Below the pieces are notes generated by a model. That model made no database searches. It was not told where the DNA came from and was given only the letters and a program-made list of their open reading frames with translations. From assembly GCA_963788055.1 (NCBI GenBank), contig CAWBFA010000001.1, forward strand, positions 124,001 through 188,000: DNA of 64,000 nucleotides. Reading direction: 5' to 3'. Positions 9,932 through 18,981 of the stretch are shown in pieces. This DNA is from JACCTU01 sp963788055 (GTDB lineage Bacteria > Actinomycetota > Thermoleophilia > Gaiellales > Gaiellaceae). Each line of letters starts with the position of its first letter. Within the stretch, counting starts at the first letter, position 1. Position numbers and translations under genes: made by a program.

Positions 9932-10913
9932 ATGGACCTCGCCCTGCTGGAAGCCGAGCTGAAACGGCGCGGAGAGCCGCCGTTCCGCGCCCGACAGGTC
10001 TGGTCGTGGGTCGCGCGCGGAGCGAAGGGGTACGAGCAGATGACCGACCTCCCTGCAGCGTTGCGCGGCGAGCTCGAGTCGTCGGTGCCACTCTCGACGC
10101 TGACCGTGGTGCGGCAGGACGAGGCGCGCGACCGGACGGTCAAGACGCTCTTCCACACGCACGACGGACATCCGGTCGAGGCCGTGCTGATGCGCTATCG
10201 CGACGGTCGTCGCTCGATCTGCGTCTCGTCGCAGTCCGGGTGCCCGCTGACGTGCACGTTCTGCGCGACCGGGGCGATGCAGTTCCGCCGCAACCTGACC
10301 GCCTGGGAGATCGTCGACCAGGCGCTCCACTTCCGCCGCTTCGAGACCGTCGACCACTGCGTCTTCATGGGAATGGGCGAGCCGATGCTGAACCTCGACC
10401 ACGTGCTCGACGCGGCGCGCCGACTGCCCGACCTCGGGATCACGCACCGGCGCACGACGATCTCGACCATCGGCTGGCTTCCGGGCCTGCGGCGCTTCGT
10501 GGACGAGGTCGACGAGCCGATCCGGCTCGCGCTGTCGCTGCACGCAGCCGACCCCGCGCTCCGCTCGACGATCATGCCGGTGAACGACCGCTACCCGCTC
10601 GCCGAGGTCCTCGCCGGAGTGTGTTCGCTACTTCCGCCTGCGCCGGCGCAAGGTCTTCGTCGAGTACGTCATGCTCGCCGGAGTCAACGACCGCGTCGAG
10701 CAGGCGCGCGAGCTCGCGGCGCTGCTCGATCCGCAGGTCTTCAAGGTGAACCTGATCCCGTACAACCCGACGGGGATGTACGACGGCTCGTCCCGCAAGG
10801 CGATCGACGCGTTCAAGCACGTGCTCGACCGTGCGCGGATTCCGGCGACGGTCAGGCTGACGCGCGGGCGCGACATCGCGGCCGCGTGCGGCCAGCTCGC
10901 GGCTACGCGGTTG
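9932..10913 (+). CDS. rlmN: 23S rRNA (adenine(2503)-C(2))-methyltransferase RlmN (frameshifted)
   Basis: Radical-SAM enzyme that methylates A2503 of 23S rRNA and A37 of some tRNAs. The [4Fe-4S] motif CxxxCxxC reads CPLTCTFCATG about 100 residues in; GMGEPMLN and the IPYNPT region follow. A frameshift at about 10612-10620 separates LAEVLAG from CVRYFRLRRRKVFVEYVMLAG. The resolving-Cys region (RGRDIAAACGQL) is present. The exact stop is uncertain: the apparent frame runs on, and a shift near 10895 would end it at 10913, overlapping the convergent aldo/keto reductase by about 10 bases. Start ATG 9932; a TACCGT box lies 6 bases upstream. Confidence 0.85.
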
Positions 10914-11895
10914 ACCGTCGACATGTCGGGGTATCGGTCGCCCGCCGCCGCGCCCGCGAGGAAACGATTCGTCGAGTCGCCGGAGCTCGTCGTCCGTCAG
11001 CTCGACCTCGAGCGCGCCGACGTTCTCCTCGAGGTAGCGGCGGCGCTTCGTCCCGGGGATCGGGACCACGTCGTCGCCGCGGGAGTGCACCCAGGCAAGC
11101 GCGAGCTGCGCCGCCGTCACGCGCTTCTCTTCCGCGAGCGCACGCAGCTCGTCCGCGAGGCGCGAGATTGCGCTCGAGGTTCTCTTCCTGGAAGCGCGGC
11201 AACACTCTTCGCCGATCGCCCTCGCCGAACTCGTCCGCGCTCCGGTAACTCCCCGTAAGGAAGCCGCGACCGAGAGGGCTGTAGGCCACGAACCCGATCC
11301 CGAGCTCTCGCACCATCGGCAGGATCTCCGCCTCCGCGTCGCGCGTCCACAGCGAGTACTCGGTCTGGAGTGCGCTGATCGGATGCACCGCGTGCGCGCG
11401 TCTGATCGTCTCCGTCCCCGCCTCCGACGATCCCAGGTAGCGCACCTTGCCCGGCTGCGACGAGCGAGGCCATCGCTCCGACGGTTTCCTCGATCGGGAC
11501 GGCGTTGTCGACACGGTGCTGGTAGTAGAGATCGATCACGTCGACGCCGAGCCGCTGCAACGACGCCTCGCAGGCGGCCAGCACGTACTCGGGTCTCCCG
11601 TTGATCGCCGACCCACGAGCCATCGGGCTTCCGCTCGTTGCCGAACTTCGTCGCAAGATCGACCTCGTCGCGTCGGCCTGCGATCGCCTCGCCGACGAGC
11701 CGCTCGTTCGCGCCCGACGCCGTAGACGTCGGCGGTGTCGAGGAACGTCACGCCGAGGTCGAGCGCGCGGTGGATCGTCGCGATCGACTCGGCCTCGTCG
11801 GTCGTGCCGTAGAACTCGGACATCCCCATGCAGCCGAGGCCTTCTGCGCGGAGACCTCAAGGCCCTGGCTGCCGAGTCGAGCGGCGCTCGCTCAC
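10903..11895 (-). pseudogene. Aldo/keto reductase with at least seven frameshifts
   Basis: Reading across frames recovers a complete NADP-dependent aldo/keto reductase. It has GCMGMSEFYG, FLDTADVYG, EYVLAACEASLQRLG with IDLYYQHRVD, then KVRYLGSSEA, FVAYSPLGRGFLTG, QLALAWVHSRGDDVVPIPG and a C-terminal AAAGDRYPDMSTVNR-like end. The breaks fall near 11880, 11845, 11735, 11615, 11450, 11160 and 10955. No obvious in-frame stops or substitutions in catalytic motifs are seen, so the pattern is indels only. That favours poor local consensus over an old pseudogene. The probable start is GTG 11895 and the stop 10903. It is convergent with rlmN. Confidence 0.7.
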
Positions 11896-11899
11896 GAGC

Positions 11900-12520
11900 T
11901 CACTGTGCCCGCGGGTGCTCGTCGACTCGCCGGATCCACGCCTCGAGCCGCGGATACGCGCCGTCGAGCGCAAGATGCTCGACCAGGATCCGGTGGAACG
12001 GCTCGGTGTCCGTGGGGTCGACGATCACGCCGTACTTGAGGAACGGGAAGAACGCGCAGTCGACCACCCCGAACTCGTCACCGAGCATGTACGTCCGGTC
12101 GGCGAGGAGCGACTCGAAGCGGTCGCGCGAGCGCTCGAGCTCCTCGACCTGCGCACGGATGCGCTTCTCGACCCGCTCCTCCACCGTGAGCGCGCGCTCG
12201 AGCTCGTTCGGCGGCCTCTTCCAGACACGGTTGAACCAGTCGATCAGCAGGACCGCCTCGGCGCGACGGGCCTCGTCGGGCGGGTAGAGCGGCGGGTCGG
12301 GATAGCGCGCCTCGAGGTACTCGAGGATCGCGGTCGAGTCGGTCACGAGCGTGCCGTCGTCCTCGAGCACCGGCACGAGCGGCTGTCCGCTCACCTCGAT
12401 CACTGCGGTGCGATCGTTGCGGTCGACGTCGATCCACTCGGCCTCGAGCCCTTTGTGGCCGAGCGCCAGCGCGACCCGCTCGACGTTCGTCGAGAACGGG
12501 ATGCGCCAGACGCGGATCAT
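11900..12520 (-). CDS. Glutathione S-transferase-like protein
   Basis: A 206-residue protein with an N-terminal thioredoxin-like domain (RVWRIPFSTNVERVALALGHKG, no Cys) containing the cis-Pro region QPLVPVLEDDG and DSTAILEYLEARYP. An all-helical C-terminal domain follows from about residue 85. Actinobacteria usually lack glutathione, so the thiol partner could be another low-molecular-weight thiol; this is inference. The start ATG overlaps the gcvPB stop by four bases (ATGA), making it the last gene of the glycine cleavage run. An unusual pairing, but the coupling is clear. Confidence 0.8.
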   Translation of the reverse strand: MIRVWRIPFSTNVERVALALGHKGLEAEWIDVDRNDRTAVIEVSGQPLVPVLEDDGTLVTDSTAILEYLEARYPDPPLYPPDEARRAEAVLLIDWFNRVWKRPPNELERALTVEERVEKRIRAQVEELERSRDRFESLLADRTYMLGDEFGVVDCAFFPFLKYGVIVDPTDTEPFHRILVEHLALDGAYPRLEAWIRRVDEHPRAQ

Positions 12521-14016
12521 GCGCCCTTCTGCGCTTCGAGCTGGCGGGGCTCGACTGGCTCGCCGCTGAGATCGGGGTGCTCCTCGAAGCCGTAGCGCAC
12601 GATCGCCCGCTTCGCCGCGCGGACCTCGTCGAGCCGGCGCACCGGCCGGTCGTGGGGTGCGTCCTTCAGCAGCTCGGGCGACTCGGCAGCTTCGCGCGCG
12701 ATCGCGAGCATCGCGTCGCAGAACTCGTCGAGCACCTCCTTCGGCTCCGTCTCGGTCGGCTCGATCATCAGCGCTTCGGGGACGATGAGCGGGAAGTAGA
12801 CGGTCGGAGGATGGAAGCCGTAGTCCATCAGCCGCTTCGCAACGTCGAGCGCAGTCGCGCCTTGCTCGCGCTTGAGGTTCCGCGCCGACACGACGAACTC
12901 GTGCATGCAGAGCCGGTCGAACGGAAGCTCGTACGCGTCGCGCAGTCGCGCGAGGAGGTAGTTCGCGTTCAGGACCGCGATCTCCGACATCCGCTTGAGC
13001 TCCGGTCCCCACATCCGGATGAACGCGTACGAGCGCACGAAGACGCCGAACGGCCCCGTGAACCCGCGCACCTTCCCGATCGACTTGGGGCGGTCGAAGT
13101 CGAGGCGGAAGGTGTCGCCGTCGCGGACCACCTGCGGCACCGGCAGGAACGGCTCGAGCGTGTCACGCACGACGATCGGCCCACCGCCCGGCCCACCGCC
13201 GCCGTGCGGCTGCGAGAACGTCTTGTGCAGGTTGATGTGGACGATGTCGAACCCCATGTCGCCCGGCCGCGAGATGCCGCAGACGGCGTTCAGGTTCGCG
13301 CCGTCGTAGTACATGAGCCCGCCGACGGAGTGGAAGATGCGCGCGATCTCCTCGACGTGCTCGTCGAACAGGCCGAGCGTCGACGGGTTCGTGATCATCA
13401 GCCCCGCTGTGTGCTCGTCGACCTTGCCGCGCAGGTCCTCGACGTCGATGTTGCCGCGTGCGTCGGTCTTGACCGGCGTGAGCTCGTACCCGGCCATCGT
13501 CACCGAGGCGGGGTTCGTGCCGTGCGCGCTGTCGGGGATGACGATCTTGCGCCGCTGCTCGTGCTCCCCGCGCTCCGTGAAGTACGCGCGCATCAGCAGC
13601 AGACCAGTTAGCTCACCCTGGCTCCCCGCGGCAGGCTGCAGCGAGCAGGCGTGCAGGCCCGAGATCTCGACGAGCGCCTCCTGCAGGCGCCACATCAGCT
13701 CGAGGGCGCCCTGCGCGCCCTCTTCCTCCTGGAGCGGATGCAGGTCGCGGAAGCCGGGCAACGCCGCGAGGCGCTCGTTGACGCGAGGGTTGTACTTCAT
13801 CGTGCAGGAGCCGAGCGGGTAGAAGCCGGTGTCGATCCCGAAGTTGCGCGTCGAGAGCTCGGTGAAGTGGCGGACGAGCTCGGGCTCGGCGAGCTCCGGG
13901 AGGCGCGGCGGCTCCGAGCGGCGGAGCGACTCGGGAAGCTCCGGCGTCTCGAGCTCGTGCCGCGGCAGCGTGTACGCGGTGCGGCCGGCTTGCGACTTCT
14001 CGTAGATCAGCTTCAC
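12517..14016 (-). CDS. gcvPB: Glycine dehydrogenase (decarboxylating) subunit 2
   Basis: PLP-binding half of the two-subunit P-protein, which decarboxylates glycine and passes the aminomethyl group to lipoyl-GcvH. The 499-residue protein has GIDTGFYPLGSCTMKYNP near the N-terminus and the Schiff-base lysine in INLHKTFSQPHGGGGPG. The start is GTG 14016, in a GTGA overlap with gcvPA. A long upstream extension of the frame is antisense-like and not homologous. Split P-protein occurs in Thermotogae, Firmicutes and several deep actinobacteria, in contrast to the single-chain enzyme of most Actinobacteria. Confidence 0.95.
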   Translation of the reverse strand: MKLIYEKSQAGRTAYTLPRHELETPELPESLRRSEPPRLPELAEPELVRHFTELSTRNFGIDTGFYPLGSCTMKYNPRVNERLAALPGFRDLHPLQEEEGAQGALELMWRLQEALVEISGLHACSLQPAAGSQGELTGLLLMRAYFTERGEHEQRRKIVIPDSAHGTNPASVTMAGYELTPVKTDARGNIDVEDLRGKVDEHTAGLMITNPSTLGLFDEHVEEIARIFHSVGGLMYYDGANLNAVCGISRPGDMGFDIVHINLHKTFSQPHGGGGPGGGPIVVRDTLEPFLPVPQVVRDGDTFRLDFDRPKSIGKVRGFTGPFGVFVRSYAFIRMWGPELKRMSEIAVLNANYLLARLRDAYELPFDRLCMHEFVVSARNLKREQGATALDVAKRLMDYGFHPPTVYFPLIVPEALMIEPTETEPKEVLDEFCDAMLAIAREAAESPELLKDAPHDRPVRRLDEVRAAKRAIVRYGFEEHPDLSGEPVEPRQLEAQKGA

Positions 14017-15341
14017 GACGCGAGCACCTCGACGAGGCGGTCGATGTCGGCCGGTGTGCGCTTCTCCGTCAGCGCGACGAGCAGCGAGTCGTCGAGGCCC
14101 GGGTAGTCGCGGCCGAGCGGGTAGCCCGGGTGCACGCCCTGCGCGCGCGCGTCGCGCACGACCTCCGCGGCGTTTCGTCCGACGCGCACTGCAAACTCCT
14201 TGAATGTTGCCTGTCCGGAGAACGTCGGTTCGAGGCCCGCCTCTTGCAGACGTGTCTTCGCATGGTGGGCGAGGCCGAGGCAGGTCTCCCCCAGCTCGCG
14301 AAGCCCCTGCGGACCGAGCCACGAGAGGTAGACGAGGCCGCCGAGCGCGAGCAGCGTCTGGTTCGTCGTGATGTTCGACGTCGCCTTCTCGCGGCGGATG
14401 TGCTGCTCCCGCGTCTGCAGGGTGAGGACATAGCCGCGCTCTCCCGCGGCGTCGACCGTCTCGCCGACGATCCGGCCCGGCATCCGGCGGATGAACTCCG
14501 ACCGGGCTGCGAGGAAGCCGTAGTGCGGTCCACCGAAGGATTGGTGGTTCCCGGCCCCCTGCCCTTCCCCGATCGCGAGTGCGCAACCGTAGCGGCCCGG
14601 TGCCTCGAGCACGCCGAGGCTGAGCGGGTCCACGTGCGCCACGGCCAGCGCCCCGGCCTCCTTCGCGACGCTCGCGAGCTCGGGTGCGGCCTCGAGGTTC
14701 CCGAAGAAGTTCGGCTGTTGAAAGATCACGCAGGCCGCGTCGCGTGCGGCCTCGGCCAGCTCCTCGGGATCGGTCACTCCGTCGCGATGGGGTACCTCGA
14801 CGACCTCGAGCCCGAAACCCGGGGCGAAGGTCTTCACGACCTGGCGCACCTGCGGGTTCGTCGCCTCGGTGACGACGACCTTGGAGCGGCCCGTCACGTG
14901 CTTCGCGACGTAGCAGGCGTCCGCCGCAACCGTCGTCCCGTCGTAGCCGGACGCGTTGGAGACGTCCATCCCGGTCAGCTCGCAGATCGCGGTCTGGTAC
15001 TCGAAGATCGCCTGGAGCACGCCCTGGCTCATCTCCGGCTGGTACGGCGTGTAGGCGGTGAGGAGCTCTCCGCGTTGGAGGACGGCGTCCACGACCGCCG
15101 GCACGTAGTGGTCGTACATACCCGCGCCGAGGAACGAGACCTCGTCCCGGACGTTGCGCGCGGCGAGCTGTTCGAGGTGCGCGACCACCTCTGGCTCCGA
15201 GAGCGCGGGCTCGAGCGCGAGCTCGCGACGGAAGCGCACGCCCTCGGGAACGTCGCGGAAGAGCTCTTCGACCGACGAGACGCCGATCGCGTCGAGCATC
15301 TCGCGCTCGTCGCGCTCGGTCAGGGAGACGAACGGCGTCAC
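14013..15341 (-). CDS. gcvPA: Glycine dehydrogenase (decarboxylating) subunit 1
   Basis: N-terminal-half subunit of P-protein, 442 residues, normal length. It begins MTPFVSLTERDEREMLDAIG and has the family stretch SFLGAGMYDHYVPAVVD followed by AYTPYQPEMSQG. It pairs with gcvPB to form the active alpha2beta2 enzyme. The GTG start overlaps the gcvH stop by four bases (GTGA). Gene order gcvT-gcvH-gcvPA-gcvPB fits a translationally coupled operon. Confidence 0.95.
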   Translation of the reverse strand: MTPFVSLTERDEREMLDAIGVSSVEELFRDVPEGVRFRRELALEPALSEPEVVAHLEQLAARNVRDEVSFLGAGMYDHYVPAVVDAVLQRGELLTAYTPYQPEMSQGVLQAIFEYQTAICELTGMDVSNASGYDGTTVAADACYVAKHVTGRSKVVVTEATNPQVRQVVKTFAPGFGLEVVEVPHRDGVTDPEELAEAARDAACVIFQQPNFFGNLEAAPELASVAKEAGALAVAHVDPLSLGVLEAPGRYGCALAIGEGQGAGNHQSFGGPHYGFLAARSEFIRRMPGRIVGETVDAAGERGYVLTLQTREQHIRREKATSNITTNQTLLALGGLVYLSWLGPQGLRELGETCLGLAHHAKTRLQEAGLEPTFSGQATFKEFAVRVGRNAAEVVRDARAQGVHPGYPLGRDYPGLDDSLLVALTEKRTPADIDRLVEVLAS

Positions 15342-15733
15342 TGCTCGGCCAGGAACGCGCGGTACGCGCCGGCGTCGAGGAGCTCGTCGGCCTCCGACGG
15401 CTCGCTCAGCCGAATCCGGATCAGCCAGCCCTCGCCGTAGGGATCCTCGTTGACCGTCTCCGGCTCGTCGACGGCCTTGCGGTTCACCTCGACGACCTCA
15501 CCGGAGAGCGGCGCGATCACGTCCGAAACTGCCTTGACCGACTCGACTTCGCCGTAGGACGCGTCGCGCTTGATCTCCTGCCCCTCGGCAGGCGGCTCGA
15601 AGTGGACGAGCTCGCCGAGCGAGTCCTGCGCGAACCACGTGATCCCGAGCACGGCCTCGTCGGCGTCGATCCGCGCCCAGTCGTGCTCGCGGTGGTACTT
15701 CAGCTCGTCCGGGTACCTCTCCTCGGCGGCCAC
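15338..15733 (-). CDS. gcvH: Glycine cleavage system H protein
   Basis: Lipoyl carrier protein of the glycine cleavage system, 131 residues. The lipoylated lysine is in GEVESVKAVSDV. The usual N-terminal YHREHDWARID and the C-terminal GEGWLIRIRL are present. The start is GTG 15733, whose G is shared with the TAG stop of gcvT, so translation can re-initiate directly. It shuttles the aminomethyl group between GcvP, GcvT and the dihydrolipoyl dehydrogenase, the last of which is not encoded nearby. Confidence 0.95.
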   Translation of the reverse strand: MAAEERYPDELKYHREHDWARIDADEAVLGITWFAQDSLGELVHFEPPAEGQEIKRDASYGEVESVKAVSDVIAPLSGEVVEVNRKAVDEPETVNEDPYGEGWLIRIRLSEPSEADELLDAGAYRAFLAEQ

Positions 15734-16794
15734 TAGGCGTGCTCCTCTCGTCGATAGATCGGCTTGGCGACGCTGCGCGCGCGCCTCGGGCGTCCGCGCA
15801 CGTCGATCGTGAGCTCGGTGTCGGGTGCGCTCGCGCCGGCGGGGACGTAGCCCATCCCGATCCCGACGTCGAGCATCGGCGAGTGCGATCCGGAGGTCAC
15901 TTCCCCGGGCGGCTTGGTGATCGCCATTCCCTGCCGGGGAATCGCCTTCTCCTCCATCACGAACGCGACGAGCTTGCGCTCCGGCCCGTCGGCCTTGATG
16001 CGGCGCAGCACGTCCACGCCGGTGAACTCCTTGTCGAGCGCGCACAACCAGCCGAGGCCCGCGGAGATCGGGTCGGCCTCCGGCGTGATGTCGTTCCCGT
16101 GCAGCGGGTAGCAGACCTCGAGCCGCAACGTGTCGCGCGCGCCGAGCCCGCACGGCACGACGCCGCGCGCGAGCACGGAGTCCCAGAGCTCGCCGGCGTC
16201 CTCCGCGATCGCCATCAGCTCGCAGCCCTCCTCGCCGGTGTAGCCGGTCCGGTTGATCATCACCTCGACCCCGTCGACCTCCCCCATCTCCCAGGTGAAG
16301 GTTTTCTTCCCGGCCGGCAGGCCGAGCCGCTCGAACGCCTTCGGCCCTTGCACGGCGAGGAGCGCGTACTCGTTCGAGCGGTCGCTCACCTCGGAGCCGC
16401 GGATCTCGCGCTCCTTCAGCCAGCGGTAGTCCGCTTCACGGTTCGACGCGTTGACGATCAGCAGGAAGCGTGTCGGTTCGAGCTCGTACACGATCAGGTC
16501 GTCGATGATTCCGCCCTGCTCGTTCGTCAGAAGGGTGTACTGCGCCTCGCCCGCGCCGATCTTGTCGAGGTCGTTCGAGAGCAGCCCCTGAAGCAGCTCC
16601 TTCGCGCGCGGGCCCTCGACCTCGAGCTCGCCCATGTGCGAGACGTCGAACACGCCTGCGTCGGTCCGCACCGCCCGGTGCTCCGGGATTACCCCTTCGT
16701 ACTGGACCGGCATCTCCCAGCCCGCGAACGGGACGAGCCGCGCCCCGAGCGCGACATGCCTGTCGTGGAGCGGCGTGCGGAGGAGCGTCTGCAT
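15733..16794 (-). CDS. gcvT: Aminomethyltransferase (T protein)
   Basis: Releases ammonia and transfers the methylene group from lipoyl-GcvH to tetrahydrofolate. 353 residues from ATG 16794; a GTG two codons upstream is also in frame. Typical features are PFAGWEMPVQY near the start, VFDVSHMGE, QGGIIDDL and the folate-binding domain NRTGYTGEEG. First gene of the gcv run. A TAGGAT box lies 9 bases before the ATG, and a strong hairpin (16845-16869) separates it from ftsZ. No glycine riboswitch consensus is seen in the leader. Confidence 0.95.
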   Translation of the reverse strand: MQTLLRTPLHDRHVALGARLVPFAGWEMPVQYEGVIPEHRAVRTDAGVFDVSHMGELEVEGPRAKELLQGLLSNDLDKIGAGEAQYTLLTNEQGGIIDDLIVYELEPTRFLLIVNASNREADYRWLKEREIRGSEVSDRSNEYALLAVQGPKAFERLGLPAGKKTFTWEMGEVDGVEVMINRTGYTGEEGCELMAIAEDAGELWDSVLARGVVPCGLGARDTLRLEVCYPLHGNDITPEADPISAGLGWLCALDKEFTGVDVLRRIKADGPERKLVAFVMEEKAIPRQGMAITKPPGEVTSGSHSPMLDVGIGMGYVPAGASAPDTELTIDVRGRPRRARSVAKPIYRREEHA

Positions 16795-16844
16795 GCGCAC
16801 TCGATCCTAGTGAAGAGCCCTTCCGCGACCTGCCCCGAAACGGC

Positions 16845-16869
16845 GTCGCTCCGGCTGAGCCGGAGCGAC
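16845..16869. terminator. Perfect hairpin between ftsZ and gcvT
   Basis: Inverted repeat with an 11-bp GC-rich stem (GTCGCTCCGGC) and a 3-base loop. It lies about 85 bases after the ftsZ stop and about 50 bases before gcvT, both on the minus strand. No U-tract follows, so it may be a Rho-assisted terminator or processing hairpin separating the dcw and gcv transcripts. Confidence 0.5.
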
Positions 16870-16953
16870 GACCGGGTCGTACGGCCGACGACGAGCGCCG
16901 GCCTGTTTGAGGGCAACCCTGCTCTACCGCGTGGGGACGATCTGAAACCTGCG

Positions 16954-18018
16954 TCAGTCGTCGCGCAGGAACGACGGCACGTCGAGCGCCTCGTCCGAGA
17001 TCTCGAAGCCCTCGCGAGCCCGCGGCTCGGGCGCGACGAGGCTCTCCTCGCGCTTGCGACGCCTTCGCTGGGGCCCGAACCCGGTCGCGATCACGGTCAC
17101 GCGCACCTCGTCGCCCACGCTGTCGTCGATCACGGCGCCGAAGATCACGTTCGCGTTCTGGTCGGCGGCGCCGGTCACGACCTCAGCCGCCTCGTTGACC
17201 TCGAAAAGCCCGATGTTCTCCCCGCCGGTGACGTTGAGCAGGATTCCGGTCGCGCCCTCGATCGACGCCTCGAGGAGCGGCGACGAGACCGCCGTCCGTG
17301 CGGCCTCAGCGGCGCGGTTCTCGCCCGATGCCTCGCCGATGCCCATCAGCGCGGAACCGGCGTCACGCATGATCGTGCGCACGTCTGCGAAGTCGAGATT
17401 GACGAGCCCGGGAACGGTGATCAGGTCGGTGATCCCCTGCACGCCCTGGCGGAGGATGTCGTCGGCCATCACGAAGGCGTCGACGATCGAGGTGCGTTTC
17501 TCGACGACCTGGAGCAAGCGGTCGTTCTCGATCACGATCAGCGTGTCGACCTTCTCGGCGAGGTTGCCGATCCCGACCTGCGCCTGCTCGGCGCGGCGGC
17601 GGCCCTCGAACGAGAACGGCCGCGTGACGACGCCGACGGTGAGCGCGCCCAGCTCCTCCTTCGCGAGCTCGGCGACGATCGGCGCGCCGCCGGTCCCCGT
17701 TCCGCCACCTTCCCCCGCGGTCACGAAGACCATGTCGGCGCCCTTCAGCGCCTCCTTCAGCTCGTCGCGGCTCTCCTGTGCCGCGGCCTCACCGACCTGC
17801 GGGTCGGCGCCGGCACCGAGGCCCCGGGTCTCCTTCGAGCCGATGTGGATCTTCACGTCGGCCTCGCTCATCAGGAGCGCCTGCGCATCCGTGTTCACGG
17901 CGATGAACTCGACCCCGGAGAGCCCGGCCTCGACCATCCGCGAGACGGCGTTCGTGCCGCCGCCGCCGACGCCGACGACCTTGATCACCGCGAGATAGTT
18001 GCCGGTCTGGTCTCTCAC
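16954..18018 (-). CDS. ftsZ: Cell division protein FtsZ
   Basis: Tubulin-like GTPase that forms the division ring. 354 residues. GTP-binding features are GVGGGGTNAV near the N-terminus and the tubulin signature GEGGGTGTGGAP; the T7 loop NLDFADVRTIM is present. The C-terminal tail ends in EALDVPSFLRDD, the conserved peptide that binds partners such as SepF. The start is GTG 18018, with GAGGGA about 10 bases upstream; long upstream open frame is not homologous. Last gene of the dcw run, 91 bases after ftsQ. Confidence 0.97.
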   Translation of the reverse strand: MRDQTGNYLAVIKVVGVGGGGTNAVSRMVEAGLSGVEFIAVNTDAQALLMSEADVKIHIGSKETRGLGAGADPQVGEAAAQESRDELKEALKGADMVFVTAGEGGGTGTGGAPIVAELAKEELGALTVGVVTRPFSFEGRRRAEQAQVGIGNLAEKVDTLIVIENDRLLQVVEKRTSIVDAFVMADDILRQGVQGITDLITVPGLVNLDFADVRTIMRDAGSALMGIGEASGENRAAEAARTAVSSPLLEASIEGATGILLNVTGGENIGLFEVNEAAEVVTGAADQNANVIFGAVIDDSVGDEVRVTVIATGFGPQRRRRKREESLVAPEPRAREGFEISDEALDVPSFLRDD

Positions 18019-18109
18019 TCTGGATGTCCCTCGACGTAAAGCTTGACTGGAGCCTAGGGCTTGTGCAGGGCGTTTCTGCACAGGAGGGTACGCGCGCTTG
18101 TCAATCGTG

Positions 18110-18950
18110 TCAACGTTGCCACCTCTCGCCGGAGTCAACCTCGAGTTGAGCTTGAGCCTCGATCGAGCCCGCGACAGGTCGGTCCGGGACGGCGACGTCG
18201 AGGTACGCCGACCCGTCGGCAAGCCGCGGCAGCACCTCGGCGGCGACCGCGAGCTTGAGCCGCAGGTCGTGCTCGCGCCCGAGTCGCACCTCGATTCCGG
18301 AGCGCAGGACGAGGGTCGTTTCCGGTCCGTCGAGCTCGACCGCACGAACGCGGGCCGGCAGACCCTCGCGGGCGAGCACCAGCACCCGCACCGCCCGGCG
18401 CGCGGGCCCGTCCGCAAGCGTGTCCCCCACGCCGACGTCCACCTCACGCGGCACCCAGATCCGGGGCAAGCCCCGGAAGTGCGCCCCGCTCGAGCGGTCG
18501 CACCACCCGGGCGCGCGCGGAGACGAGCCATGACTCCTGCCCGCGTCGCAGGACCAGCAACGCGCGCTCCGGGAGGACATAGACACGCAGGGTGTGCGGA
18601 AACGCGCGGTCGTGCGTGACGCCGATCACGTCCGGCAGCCCGACGATCCTCCGGTCGAGGTCCGCCGCGCGCAGTCCGACGAGGCTCCGGCCCTCGAGCG
18701 GCTCGAGCGCGGCGCCGACCCGCGCGCTCACGCCGGGCGGCGCGCCGACGACCTCGATCCGGCGAATCGCGAAGAGGCCCGTCTCATGCGCGACGCCGTA
18801 CGCAACCACGCCGAGCGCGAGCAGGCTGAAGCCGGCGAGCAGCGAGGGCCCTGACGGCAGCAGCCGGCGAAGTTCGAGGCGCCGCCCGTGCGGCAGTTCC
18901 ACCGTCGAATCCCTCGCGCAGGCACGCGACCGCTGGTCCTTGGGGGCCAT
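18110..18950 (-). CDS. ftsQ: Cell division protein FtsQ/DivIB (one frameshift)
   Basis: Bitopic divisome protein, about 279 residues after removing one base. A cytosolic basic N-terminus is followed by one membrane span (LLAGFSLLALGVVAYGVA, about residues 40-57) and the POTRA domain beginning IRRIEVVGAPPGVS. The beta domain continues in another frame after a break at about 18485-18500 within runs of G and C, and ends LEVDSGERWQR. Start ATG 18950 lies about 31 bases after the repaired murB stop. Position between murB and ftsZ is the classical place for ftsQ. Confidence 0.85.
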
Positions 18951-18981
18951 CGCGGCAACTTCGCCGCCCGGTCCGGCGCTC

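Noticed and set aside
16795..16953. Glycine riboswitch upstream of gcvT
   Set aside because: The leader on the minus strand lacks the conserved glycine-aptamer core; only a simple hairpin is seen.
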